A DNA stretch of 64,000 nucleotides. It comes from Allosaccharopolyspora coralli (GTDB lineage: Bacteria; Actinomycetota; Actinomycetes; Mycobacteriales; Pseudonocardiaceae). Where the stretch lies: positions 2,356,001 to 2,420,000 of the forward strand of contig NZ_CP045929.1 of the NCBI RefSeq assembly GCF_009664835.1, read 5' to 3'. The notes under the pieces were generated by a model that was given only the letters and a program-made list of their open reading frames with translations, was not told where the DNA came from and ran no database searches. Positions 24,354 to 32,109 of the stretch are shown here, piece by piece. Each line of letters starts with the position of its first letter. The stretch's first letter is position 1. Made by a program: the position numbers and the translations under genes.

Positions 24354-24391
24354 TACTTTGCGGCTCAGGACAGCTTCGGGAGTACAGGGCC
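24354..24391 (-). repeat. Internal right terminal inverted repeat (38 bp)
   Basis: Begins TACTTTGCGGCTCAGGACAG and ends AGTACAGGGCC: the exact reverse complement of the left IR and identical to 37230-37267. It closes the inner transposon after tnpR. The five bases outside (TAATC) do not match the left flank. Confidence 0.92.
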
Positions 24392-24455
24392 TAATCGGGC
24401 TGTTCCTACCTGGTGGAACGCTCTAGGCGGCGAGCGACAACAAGTGTAAATTCTC

Positions 24456-24471
24456 TACCAACTTAGTTTAG
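24456..24471. promoter_or_regulatory. Candidate Rrf2 regulator site upstream of the sulfur operon
   Basis: TACCAACTTAGTTTAG shares TACCAA-N3-AGT-Y-TAG with TACCAAAAAAGTCTAG at 34558-34573, in the gap in front of the Rrf2 gene and the TauE gene. These are the two AT-rich promoter spots of the sulfur module, so a common site for the encoded Rrf2 protein is reasonable. Confidence 0.4.
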
Positions 24472-24677
24472 TTTTCCCCACGGGATGCTTCCCGGCGCGC
24501 GAGAGGGGGTGCGGCATGCCGAAGCTGAGCTCAGCGTGGCAGGTCCCGACTGCAGCATGGTCGACCGCTTCACGGGTGCCTGTTGGTGTGCGTGCTGTCG
24601 TTGCGCTGTCGAAAAGGCGGCGGGAGGAGACCGCGGCTGGAGGAGAACCCGGCGGCCGGGTGCCCGAGCGGTTTTCC

Positions 24678-24773
24678 GTGCGCGCTCCTCGCGGTCTCAG
24701 CGGCGTTCTGCTCACGACCCGCGTGTGCGTCGATCTGGTGAGGATGGCCAGCGCACTGTGTCGCTGGTGCTGA
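24678..24773 (+). CDS. Putative Cys-containing leader peptide
   Basis: GTG 24678 opens a 31-residue peptide, MRAPRGLSGVLL then TTRVCVDLVRMASALCRWC, ending at TGA 24771-24773. Short actinomycete leader peptides of the form T-x-R-x-x-V-D-L-x-R-x-x-S-A-L-C-R are known in front of sulfur-assimilation genes, and cysteine-rich uORFs are proposed to act by cysteine-sensing attenuation. It lies 139 bases before the dioxygenase gene. A longer in-frame start at 24516 exists, but only the C-terminal 31 residues fit the family. Confidence 0.6.
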   Translation: MRAPRGLSGVLLTTRVCVDLVRMASALCRWC

Positions 24774-24912
24774 GGCGTTTTGCCCGCGTTCGCCTGTCCG
24801 TCGGTTTTCGTCGGGCTTCGGCTGGAACGCGCACCAATGGTTCCGAGTCCGGCCTTGCCCTGGGGGCATAGCCGTGGCGGGGCTGGCCAGCACGATCGAC
24901 GAGGAGATCAGC

Positions 24913-25836
24913 ATGACTGTTACTGAAAGTTCCACAATCAATATTCAGCCTGTGGCAGGTTCCCTGGGCGCTGTCGTGTCCGGTGTTCGGCTGGAGCCGG
25001 ATTTGCCGGAGGACGTTGTCGCGCGCATCCGGGCTGCGGTGCTAGAACACAAAGTTATCTACCTGCGCGGTCAAGACCATCTCGACGACGATGCCCAGGC
25101 CGTGTTCGCACGCCGGCTCGGCGATCTGACCACGGCTCATCCGACGGTGTCCGGTGTGCAGGACCAGGCCAGCGTGCTTCCCATCGATGCAGAGCGGGGA
25201 CGTGCCAACAGCTGGCACACCGATGTGACGTTCGTGGACCGTCCGCCCTCGTTCTCCCTGCTGCGCGCGGTCGTGTTGCCGCCCTATGGCGGCGATACGG
25301 TCTGGGCCAACACGGTCGCGGCGTACCAGAAGTTGCCGCATCAGCTGCGCGAACTCGCCGAAGGCTTGTGGGCACGGCACACCAACGACTACGACTACGC
25401 CGCCTCGCACGGTTCCGCCCCGGAGACTGAAGCCGCCGTGGAACACCGCAAGGCGTTCACCTCGACCGTCTATCAGACCGAGCACCCCGTGGTCCGGGTG
25501 CATCCGGAGACCGGTGAGCGTGCGCTGCTGCTCGGGCATTTCGCCCAGTCGTTTACGGGGTTGCCGAAGTCGGACTTTGGCGCGTTGTTCGCTTTGTTGC
25601 AGAGCTATGTGACCGAGCTGGAGAACACGGTGCGGTGGCAGTGGGCTCCCGGCGACCTCGCAATCTGGGATAATCGGAGCACGCAGCATTATGCGGTGTC
25701 GGACTATGCCCAGGACGTGCCGCGGCGGCTGCATCGGGTCACGGTGGCCGGGGAGATCCCGGTCGGTGTGAACGGGCAGCACAGTGTTGCCAAACGGGGC
25801 GACGCTGCCGCCTACTCCTCGCCCGCAGCCAGCTGA
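24913..25836 (+). CDS. TauD/TfdA-family Fe(II)/2-oxoglutarate dioxygenase
   Basis: 307 residues from ATG 24913, preceded by GAGGAGATC. The facial triad is His102 and Asp104 (NSWHTDVTF) and His274 (RRLHRVTVAGE); WDNRSTQHYAVSDY is the usual pre-triad segment. Family members oxidise taurine, alkyl sulfates or other sulfonates with 2-oxoglutarate and O2, releasing sulfite or sulfate. The position at the head of an SsuABC-monooxygenase operon supports an organosulfur substrate. First structural gene after the Cys leader peptide. Confidence 0.93.
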   Translation: MTVTESSTINIQPVAGSLGAVVSGVRLEPDLPEDVVARIRAAVLEHKVIYLRGQDHLDDDAQAVFARRLGDLTTAHPTVSGVQDQASVLPIDAERGRANSWHTDVTFVDRPPSFSLLRAVVLPPYGGDTVWANTVAAYQKLPHQLRELAEGLWARHTNDYDYAASHGSAPETEAAVEHRKAFTSTVYQTEHPVVRVHPETGERALLLGHFAQSFTGLPKSDFGALFALLQSYVTELENTVRWQWAPGDLAIWDNRSTQHYAVSDYAQDVPRRLHRVTVAGEIPVGVNGQHSVAKRGDAAAYSSPAAS

Positions 25837-26074
25837 CACCGTTCGCGGGTAAACCACTTTCATCCGAGGGTTTGAAAGAACCGGGATGCGGATTCGATAG
25901 CGGGTTCCGGCGAGGATCCGTTCGTGTCTTTGCCAGGAATCGCGGCGCAAGACGTCACGGTTCTTGCGAGAGCACCTCGGAAATAACGGTGGTAGTGCGC
26001 AGCAGGAGGCCATAGCGCCATTCGCCGCGAAACCGAAACACCCATGATCGCATCGAGAGAATTCGAGCGCACAC

Positions 26075-27106
26075 GTGAGTATTTCACATCTGCGGCCGGT
26101 GAGTAGACGAAAAGTGCTGCGATCCGGCCTCTCAATGATCGCCGCCGGTACCGTTCTCGGTGGATGCTCAGCCGGTGCCACCGGATCCGACCGCTCGGGA
26201 AAGGTGGTGCGCTACCAGGGATGGTCGGGGGACGTGACCTGGCCAGAGCTTGCCCAGGATCTGGGCCTGTTAGGCGATATTCGGCTGGAGTGGATCGGTA
26301 ATACCATCAGCGGACCGCAGGATGTCCAGGCCACAGTGACCGGTGATGTCGACATCGGCGGTGCGTTCAATGGGGCGATCCTGCGTCTCGCGGCCGCGGG
26401 CGCGCCGGTTACGGCCGTTTTGGGGTATTACGGGTCGGACCGGGGCAGCTACGCGGGCTATTACGTGCCCGAGGACAGCCCGATCCGATCCCCCCGGGAT
26501 TTCGTCGACAAGAAGGTGGGAGTCAATACCCTCGGGGCCCATCACGAGGACACGCTGTCGATCTACCTGGAACGCGGCGGGCTCACGCCGGAGGAAATTC
26601 GTTCCGTCCAACTGGTCGTCGTACCCCCGGTGAGCGCGGAGCAGGCATTGCGCTCGGGTCAGCTCGACGTCGCTGTATTGTCCGATTTCAAGCGGGAGAA
26701 AGCCGTCGCGCGCGGCGGGATCCGGCCGGTGTTCACCGATGTGGAACTGCTCGGGGCGTTCACCGGGGGCTGCTATGTCATGCGCGACGATTTCGTGGCG
26801 ACGAACCCGGACACGACCAGAACGCTGGTGGAGGGGAGCGCCCGGGCTTTGCGCTGGGCGCAAACACGCCCCCGCGACGAGGTCGTCGACCGGTTCGTGA
26901 GCCTGATCCGGCGGCGCGGGCGCAACGAGAACGCGGAGACCATACGTTTCTGGCGTAGCACCGGGGTGGCCGGTGTGGGCGGTTTGATCGCCGAGCGTGA
27001 ATTCACCATATGGCTGGACCACCTCATCGCCGACGGACGGGTCGAACCCGGCCAGATCGCTCCGCAACAGCTCTACACCAACGAATTCAACCCGTTCCGA
27101 CGGTAG
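26075..27106 (+). CDS. SsuA/TauA-like substrate-binding lipoprotein
   Basis: 343 residues from GTG 26075 (GTG 26099 possible). SRRKVLRSGLSMIAAG then TVLGGCSAG combines a twin-arginine-like motif with a lipobox, so the protein is exported and lipid-anchored. The body (VVRYQGWSGDVTWPELAQDL, TGDVDIGGAFNGAILRL, PIRSPRDFVDKKVGVN) is that of NMT1/SsuA-type periplasmic binding proteins for sulfonates. It delivers substrate to the ATPase and permease encoded next. The 238-base gap upstream (25837-26074) shows no gene. Confidence 0.88.
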   Translation: MSISHLRPVSRRKVLRSGLSMIAAGTVLGGCSAGATGSDRSGKVVRYQGWSGDVTWPELAQDLGLLGDIRLEWIGNTISGPQDVQATVTGDVDIGGAFNGAILRLAAAGAPVTAVLGYYGSDRGSYAGYYVPEDSPIRSPRDFVDKKVGVNTLGAHHEDTLSIYLERGGLTPEEIRSVQLVVVPPVSAEQALRSGQLDVAVLSDFKREKAVARGGIRPVFTDVELLGAFTGGCYVMRDDFVATNPDTTRTLVEGSARALRWAQTRPRDEVVDRFVSLIRRRGRNENAETIRFWRSTGVAGVGGLIAEREFTIWLDHLIADGRVEPGQIAPQQLYTNEFNPFRR

Positions 27107-27127
27107 CCAGACCCAATAGAGGAGATC

Positions 27128-27982
27128 ATGACCATCATCGATTTTCACGGGGTATCCAAAAGTTTCCGGGTGCGTCCGGACAAAGGGGAACAGGACGCCG
27201 AGCTCAGCGTGCTCGAGGACGTCGACCTGCGCATCAATTCCGGCGAGCTGGCCGTGATTGTCGGGCCCAGCGGCTCCGGCAAGTCGACCATGCTCGACCT
27301 GCTGGCCGGACTGACCGAGCCGACCCGAGGCGAGATCCGGTTGGACGGCACACCGATCACCGGCCCCGGGCTCGACCGGGGAGTGGTGTTTCAGCAGTAC
27401 GCATTGCTGCCCTGGCGAACGGCGCACGGAAACATCGAGTTCGGGCTCGAGGCCAAGAAAGTCCCCACTCAGCAGCGCCGCGAGCGTGCACTGGAGTATT
27501 TGGAGCTGGTCGGGCTCGCCGGTTTCGAGGACCGCTATCCGCACGAGCTCTCCGGAGGTATGAAACAGCGCGTCGCGATCGCGCGGAGTCTGGCCTTCGA
27601 TCCGGAAGTGCTGCTGATGGACGAACCGTTCGCCGCGCTGGATGCTCAGACCCGCGAGATTCTCCAGGAGGAGCTCCTCAACATTTGGCACCGCACCGGC
27701 AAAACGATCGTGTTCATCACCCACGGTATCGACGAGGCCGTGTACTTGGGGCAGCGAGTCGCCGTACTCAGCGCCCGGCCGGGACGGATCAAGCAGGTCG
27801 TCGATATCGAGTTGCGCGACCGCACGGAGCACGACGACATCCGTTCGGAGCCCGAGTTCGCCCACTACCGACACCAGGTCTGGAGCCTGGTCCGATCTGA
27901 AGTCGAGGCCGGCAACGGGCCGGCAGCGACAACCGGGGACACCGACGCGAAGAGCGAGAAGGAGGCGTTCCCCGTTGGCTGA
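27128..27982 (+). CDS. SsuB/TauB-like ABC transporter ATPase
   Basis: 284 residues. Walker A is [12 protein letters not shown], the Q-loop [13 protein letters not shown], the signature [16 protein letters not shown], Walker [13 protein letters not shown], and the H-loop [10 protein letters not shown]. The LPWRT after the Q-loop is typical of nitrate/sulfonate/taurine importers. AGGAG lies just before the ATG. It powers import of a sulfonate or sulfate ester at the inner face of the membrane. Overlaps the permease gene by 8 bases. Confidence 0.94.
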   Translation: MTIIDFHGVSKSFRVRPDKGEQDAELSVLEDVDLRINSGELAVIVGPSGSGKSTMLDLLAGLTEPTRGEIRLDGTPITGPGLDRGVVFQQYALLPWRTAHGNIEFGLEAKKVPTQQRRERALEYLELVGLAGFEDRYPHELSGGMKQRVAIARSLAFDPEVLLMDEPFAALDAQTREILQEELLNIWHRTGKTIVFITHGIDEAVYLGQRVAVLSARPGRIKQVVDIELRDRTEHDDIRSEPEFAHYRHQVWSLVRSEVEAGNGPAATTGDTDAKSEKEAFPVG

Positions 27983-28787
27983 GGCAGTACTGGAGCGTCA
28001 GCGCAGTTCCGCTGCCGCACCAGTGACAGTGATCCGCGCCCACCTCATAAGGGCGTTCAAGTTATCGGTGGCGCTGGTCGCGTTCCTGCTGCTGTGGGAA
28101 ACGGTGCCGCGCATCGGCTTAGTCGAAAAGATCTTCCTGCCGCCGTTCAGCACAGTCGTGGCCACCTGGTTCGAGCTGCTGGTCAACGGGCAGCTACTGG
28201 CAAACCTCGGCGCGAGCCTGGCGCGGTCGCTGGCCGGATTCCTGATCGCGATCACGGTCGCGGTCCCGCTGGGCGTGGTAATCGGCTGGTACCGGATAGC
28301 CGACGAACTGCTCAACCCACTGCTCGAGGTGTTCCGCAACACCGCGGCCCTGGCACTACTACCGGTGTTCGTGCTGCTGCTGGGCCTGGGCGAGACCTCA
28401 AAGGTGTCGTTGATCGTGTTCGCCTGCACGTGGCCGATCCTGCTGAACACGATCAGTGCCGTGCGGACAGTGGACCCACTGTTGATCAAGTCCGCACGCT
28501 CCCTGGGATTCACACCGCTCCCACTATTCGGCAAGGTCGTGCTTCCCGCAGCGGTGCCGATGATTTTCACCGGGATCCGGCTAGCCGGGGCGAACTCGAT
28601 CCTGGTCCTGGTGGCAGCGGAGATGGTCGGCGCCAAAGCCGGGCTCGGATACCTGATCAACATGTCCCAGTACAACTTCCAAGTGCCGCAAATGTATGCC
28701 GGGATCGTCACGATCTCGCTGCTCGGACTCGCCTTCAACGCGGTGCTCGTCGGAATCGAACGCAGGTTGTCCCGCTGGCGGACATAG
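27975..28787 (+). CDS. SsuC/TauC-like ABC transporter permease
   Basis: 270 residues from TTG 27975 (AAGGAGG upstream), inside the end of the ATPase gene. Six membrane segments; the EAA loop is [20 protein letters not shown], which contacts the ATPase. [20 protein letters not shown] and [14 protein letters not shown] are typical of the sulfonate/taurine class. It forms the homodimeric channel with the SsuB-like ATPase. Confidence 0.93.
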   Translation: MAEAVLERQRSSAAAPVTVIRAHLIRAFKLSVALVAFLLLWETVPRIGLVEKIFLPPFSTVVATWFELLVNGQLLANLGASLARSLAGFLIAITVAVPLGVVIGWYRIADELLNPLLEVFRNTAALALLPVFVLLLGLGETSKVSLIVFACTWPILLNTISAVRTVDPLLIKSARSLGFTPLPLFGKVVLPAAVPMIFTGIRLAGANSILVLVAAEMVGAKAGLGYLINMSQYNFQVPQMYAGIVTISLLGLAFNAVLVGIERRLSRWRT

Positions 28788-28942
28788 GCGCCCGCCGGTC
28801 ATTGACGTATGCCCACCCGGACAGCGGCGAGATACCGACGGCCTCGGCGGGGATGAGCGTTCATCACGATCGCCCCCCGTCGGGGCCGGTTCCCCGGGAC
28901 GATCACGGAACCTCGCCTCCATTGACACGAAAGGTCTCAAGC

Positions 28943-30286
28943 ATGACCACGGCGCGTTTCATGCATCTCAATGCGTTTTTGATGACCACCGGCCACCACG
29001 AGGCCTCGTGGCGGCTGCCTGAATCCGACCCACACGCGGGAACCGACCTCGCCCACTTCACCCACCTGGCGCGGCTGGCCGAGACGGGCCGAATGGACTC
29101 GGTGTTCTTCGCCGACAGCCCCGGTCTTCAGGGTGATGTGGGACGGCGCCCCTCCGGGATCCTGGACCCGACGATGCTGCTGGCCGCTTTGGCCGCGGCC
29201 ACTGAGCATATCGGGTTGATCGCGACTGCCTCGACGACCTACAACGACCCGTTCAACCTGGCCCGCCGCTTCGCCTCCCTGGATCACCTCAGCGGTGGAC
29301 GGGCCGGGTGGAACATCGTCACCACTGCCAACGTCGAGGCGGCCCGAAACTTCGGTCTCGAGACCCAGCCCACCCATCACGATCGCTATGAGCGCGCGGC
29401 CGAGTTCGTCGACGTGACCCGCAAACTGTGGGACAGCTGGACCGACGACGCCGTGCTCGGCGACAAACAGGCTGGCGTCTGGGCCGAGTCCTCCCGGGTA
29501 CGTCCCATCAACCACCACGGCTGGCACTACCGCATCGGCGGGCCCCTCAACACCCCGCGGCCGCCGCAGGGGCACCCCGTGTTGGTGCAAGCGGGCTCGT
29601 CGACAGAAGGCAAGGACTTCGCCGCAGACCACGCAGAGGCCATCTTCACTGCCCAACAAACGCTGTCGCATGCGCAGACCTTCTACAGCGACGTCAAAAC
29701 CCGCATTTCCCATACAGGTCGTGATCCCGAACGGGTCAAGATCCTTCCCGGCGTGGTGCCGGTGATCGGCAGCACGGAAGCCGAGGCACGACAGGTCGCT
29801 GAGCAGCTCGACGAACTTATCGTCACCAAACACGCCCACACGCAGCTCGCCCGGACGCTGCGGCGGCATCCCGATGAGCTGCCGCTGGACCGGCCGCTGC
29901 CCGCCGATTTACCCACCGAGGACGACATCGAAGGGGCCAAGAGCCGCTACAGCCTCATCGTCACGCTCGCCCGCGAGGAGAACCTAACCGTGCGGGAACT
30001 CATCGGCCGCCTCGGCGGCGGACGCGGGCACCGCACCTTCACCGGCACCCCCGAACAGGTCGCCGACACGCTGCAGCACTGGTTCACCACGGGCGCCGCC
30101 GACGGGTTCAACATCATGCCCGCCGTACTGCCCTCCGGCCTGCAGGCCTTCGTCGAACACGTCATCCCACTGCTGCAGCAGCGCGGCCTGTTCCGCACCG
30201 ACTACACCGGCACCACCCTGCGCGAGCACTACGACCTGTCCCAGCCGGGCAACCAGTACGAACACGAGCACGCCGCGATTGCCTGA
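28943..30286 (+). CDS. FMN-dependent monooxygenase of the NtaA/SnaA/DszA family
   Basis: 447 residues from ATG 28943. A class C flavin monooxygenase TIM barrel: ARFMHLNAFLMTTGHHEASW, DSVFFADSPGL, TTYNDPFNLARRFASLDHLS, GRAGWNIVTTANVEAARNFG, HPVLVQAGSSTEGKDFAADH and the late RTFTGTPEQVADTLQHWF. The family includes dibenzothiophene-sulfone and nitrilotriacetate monooxygenases, which need FMNH2 from a separate reductase. One is encoded two genes downstream (31560-32108). Expected role: C-S bond cleavage of an aryl or alkyl sulfone or sulfonate. Confidence 0.92.
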   Translation: MTTARFMHLNAFLMTTGHHEASWRLPESDPHAGTDLAHFTHLARLAETGRMDSVFFADSPGLQGDVGRRPSGILDPTMLLAALAAATEHIGLIATASTTYNDPFNLARRFASLDHLSGGRAGWNIVTTANVEAARNFGLETQPTHHDRYERAAEFVDVTRKLWDSWTDDAVLGDKQAGVWAESSRVRPINHHGWHYRIGGPLNTPRPPQGHPVLVQAGSSTEGKDFAADHAEAIFTAQQTLSHAQTFYSDVKTRISHTGRDPERVKILPGVVPVIGSTEAEARQVAEQLDELIVTKHAHTQLARTLRRHPDELPLDRPLPADLPTEDDIEGAKSRYSLIVTLAREENLTVRELIGRLGGGRGHRTFTGTPEQVADTLQHWFTTGAADGFNIMPAVLPSGLQAFVEHVIPLLQQRGLFRTDYTGTTLREHYDLSQPGNQYEHEHAAIA

Positions 30287-30319
30287 TCCGCAGGAGCACA
30301 AACCCCTTCGGAGACTCCC

Positions 30320-31348
30320 ATGACCACCCACACCAACGGCCACACCACCGCGACCGCCGTGCATCGCGCCCTGGACGCACTGACCGCCGGGCGACCGATC
30401 GTGGTCGAGGCCGCAGGCACCAACAGCATTTTCCTCGTGCTCGCCGCCAGCCTGGCTCAGGGTGAGCAACTCGGCTGGATGGTGCGGCACACGAGTGGCT
30501 TCGTGCTTGCGGCGACCACCGCCGACCGGCTCGACACCCTCGACATCCCACCCATGATTAACCGACACGGGCCCGCATACGGAGGTTTCTCCGTGTCGGT
30601 CGACGCCGGTGTCGGCATCACCACCGGCATCAGCGGCCACGACCGAGCCTGCACGCTGCGTGTGTTGGCCTCGCCCGAATCTCATGCGGATGATCTGATC
30701 CGGCCCGGCCACATCATGCCGATACGCACCGACACCGACGGGGTCCTCGCGCACGCCGACGCCCCCGAGGCCGCTGTGGACCTCATGTGCCTGGCCGGCC
30801 TCGCGCCCGTCGCCGCGGTGTCTGCTCTCGTCAGCGAGCACGGAGATCTCCTCGGCTCGGCAGCAACCGCCCGGTTCGCCACCCAACACACCCTGGAGCG
30901 CGTACGTGTCACCGACGTGATTACCCACCGGCGGTACGGCGAACGGGCTACAACACGGCACCGGTTGCCCACTCGATTCCACCCGCACGGCACCTTCGCC
31001 ACACACCGCTACCGCGACACCCGTACCGGCGCCGAATACCTCGCGTTCCACCACCAGCCGGCGACGGCGCCGGAAGAGCCGATAGCGCTGTCACAGCATG
31101 CTTGGTCCGACGTGCTCACAGGCACCTGGGGCGGGCATGAACTCGACCGGGCACTGGCAACCGTCGCCACACGCGGCGGTGCGCTCGTCTGCCCGTGTCA
31201 CGGGGACTCTCCTGCCGGGCCAGAGGTCGGTCGGGTCGCTAGGGCCGTGATGCACGACCTCGGGTGGACACGGTCCACGTGCACGGTGGCCAGAACCGAC
31301 CAGACGGTACTCGCAACGTCGGAACGATCCTCCTGTTCGAGCAGGTAA
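30320..31348 (+). CDS. RibBA-like protein without the catalytic motifs
   Basis: 342 residues. The fold of dihydroxybutanone-phosphate synthase is clear (FSVSVDAGVGITTGISGHDR, DDLIRPGHIMPIRTDTDGVL, EAAVDLMCLAGLAPVAAVS), but the acidic loop D-D-x-R-E-x-E-G-D is replaced by VEAAGTNSIFLVL and the GHTEA motif by ADAPEA, losing its His. The C-terminal half resembles GTP cyclohydrolase II but lacks the zinc cysteines (LTGTWGGHELDRAL where C-D-C-G is expected). Probably not a riboflavin synthesis enzyme; it may bind flavin or a related phosphate and serve the FMN monooxygenase encoded just upstream. Confidence 0.75.
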   Translation: MTTHTNGHTTATAVHRALDALTAGRPIVVEAAGTNSIFLVLAASLAQGEQLGWMVRHTSGFVLAATTADRLDTLDIPPMINRHGPAYGGFSVSVDAGVGITTGISGHDRACTLRVLASPESHADDLIRPGHIMPIRTDTDGVLAHADAPEAAVDLMCLAGLAPVAAVSALVSEHGDLLGSAATARFATQHTLERVRVTDVITHRRYGERATTRHRLPTRFHPHGTFATHRYRDTRTGAEYLAFHHQPATAPEEPIALSQHAWSDVLTGTWGGHELDRALATVATRGGALVCPCHGDSPAGPEVGRVARAVMHDLGWTRSTCTVARTDQTVLATSERSSCSSR

Positions 31349-31466
31349 GTCACGCAACCTTCACCCCCGGCAGCACCGCCACGGCCTGAGCAGTGCGCCT
31401 ACCACACCCCCAGCGAACACACGCCGAGCATGTTGCGCGGGGGACCTCGTAAGCACGTTGTTCGGT

Positions 31467-31495
31467 CCGGTGCGCTGGAAGATCCAGCGCACCGG
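31467..31495 (+). terminator. Perfect 12-bp stem-loop between the RibBA-like and FMN reductase genes
   Basis: CCGGTGCGCTGG (31467-31478) pairs exactly with CCAGCGCACCGG (31484-31495), loop AAGAT. It lies in the 211-base gap and has no U-tract. It could be a terminator, attenuator or processing site that sets lower expression of the reductase. Confidence 0.55.
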
Positions 31496-31559
31496 CCGCT
31501 CCAGACTCACTGCCCCCCGCCACCCAACAACGGTCACATCCAAGTCCTGGAGGTTGCTC

Positions 31560-32108
31560 ATGTCCTCGATCATGCTGCTGTCCGGAAGCCCGTCACCGAC
31601 CTCACGCACAGCGGCGGTCCTCGACCGGCTCGGCGCGCATTTTCGCTCGCAGGACCACGAGGTCCACCAGGTCGGGGTACGAGACCTGCCGCCCGAGGCG
31701 CTGCTGGCCGCCCAAGCCCAGCACCCCCGTATTGCCGAGGCCACGGATTTGCTGGCAGAAAGCGATGGCCTCGTCATCGCCACCCCGGTCTACAAGGCCG
31801 CCTATTCCGGACTGCTCAAGGCGTTCCTGGACCTGCTGCCGCAATACGCGCTGGCTGGCAAGACCATCCTGCCGCTGGCGACCGGCGGTAGCACCGCCCA
31901 TGTGCTGGCCATCGACTACGCCCTGCGGCCGGTGCTGACCTCCATGGGCGCCGCCCACGTGCTACCCGGCTATTTCCTTCTCGACCAGGCGATCACCCGC
32001 ACTGAGCACGGCGCGGACCTCGACCCCGACACCGAAACGCCCCTGATGTCGGTGGTGGCGGCATTCACCGACGCACTACGCGACCGAGACCGCGTGGGCG
32101 TGCGGTAA
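31560..32108 (+). CDS. NAD(P)H-dependent FMN reductase (SsuE/MsuE type)
   Basis: 182 residues from ATG 31560, with TGGAGG nine bases upstream. Flavodoxin-like fold: IMLLSGSPSPTSRTAAVLD is the FMN phosphate loop, and DGLVIATPVYKAAYSGLLKA with the following FLDLLPQ is the SsuE signature. It supplies FMNH2 to the monooxygenase at 28943-30286. It converges with the methanethiol oxidase-type gene, with only one base between the stops. Confidence 0.92.
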   Translation: MSSIMLLSGSPSPTSRTAAVLDRLGAHFRSQDHEVHQVGVRDLPPEALLAAQAQHPRIAEATDLLAESDGLVIATPVYKAAYSGLLKAFLDLLPQYALAGKTILPLATGGSTAHVLAIDYALRPVLTSMGAAHVLPGYFLLDQAITRTEHGADLDPDTETPLMSVVAAFTDALRDRDRVGVR

Positions 32109-32109
32109 G

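Larger units (their letters stand above)
11437..24391. mobile_element. Inner complete Tn3-type transposon (left half of the large element)
   Basis: A 12,955-bp unit delimited by the left IR and by a 38-bp IR at 24354-24391 in the orientation of a right end. Inside lie everything a Tn3 transposon needs: tnpA next to the left IR, and tnpR with a probable res region next to the right IR. The flanks (AACGA left, TAATC right) do not match, so this unit was not the one inserted most recently at this locus. It is likely the ancestral transposon to which the sulfur module was later added. Confidence 0.75.
24392..24912 (+). promoter_or_regulatory. Promoter and leader region of the organosulfur operon
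   Basis: 521 bases between the internal IR and the dioxygenase gene. The first part is the most AT-rich of the transposon (around 24440-24478) and probably holds the promoter and regulator site 24456-24471. A Cys-containing leader peptide is encoded at 24678-24773. The remainder is GC-rich with no other convincing gene. Confidence 0.5.

Noticed and set aside
11437-24391. Recent independent insertion of the inner transposon at this site
   Set aside because: Its outer 5-bp flanks (AACGA and TAATC) do not match; only the outer 25.8-kb borders have a target duplication.
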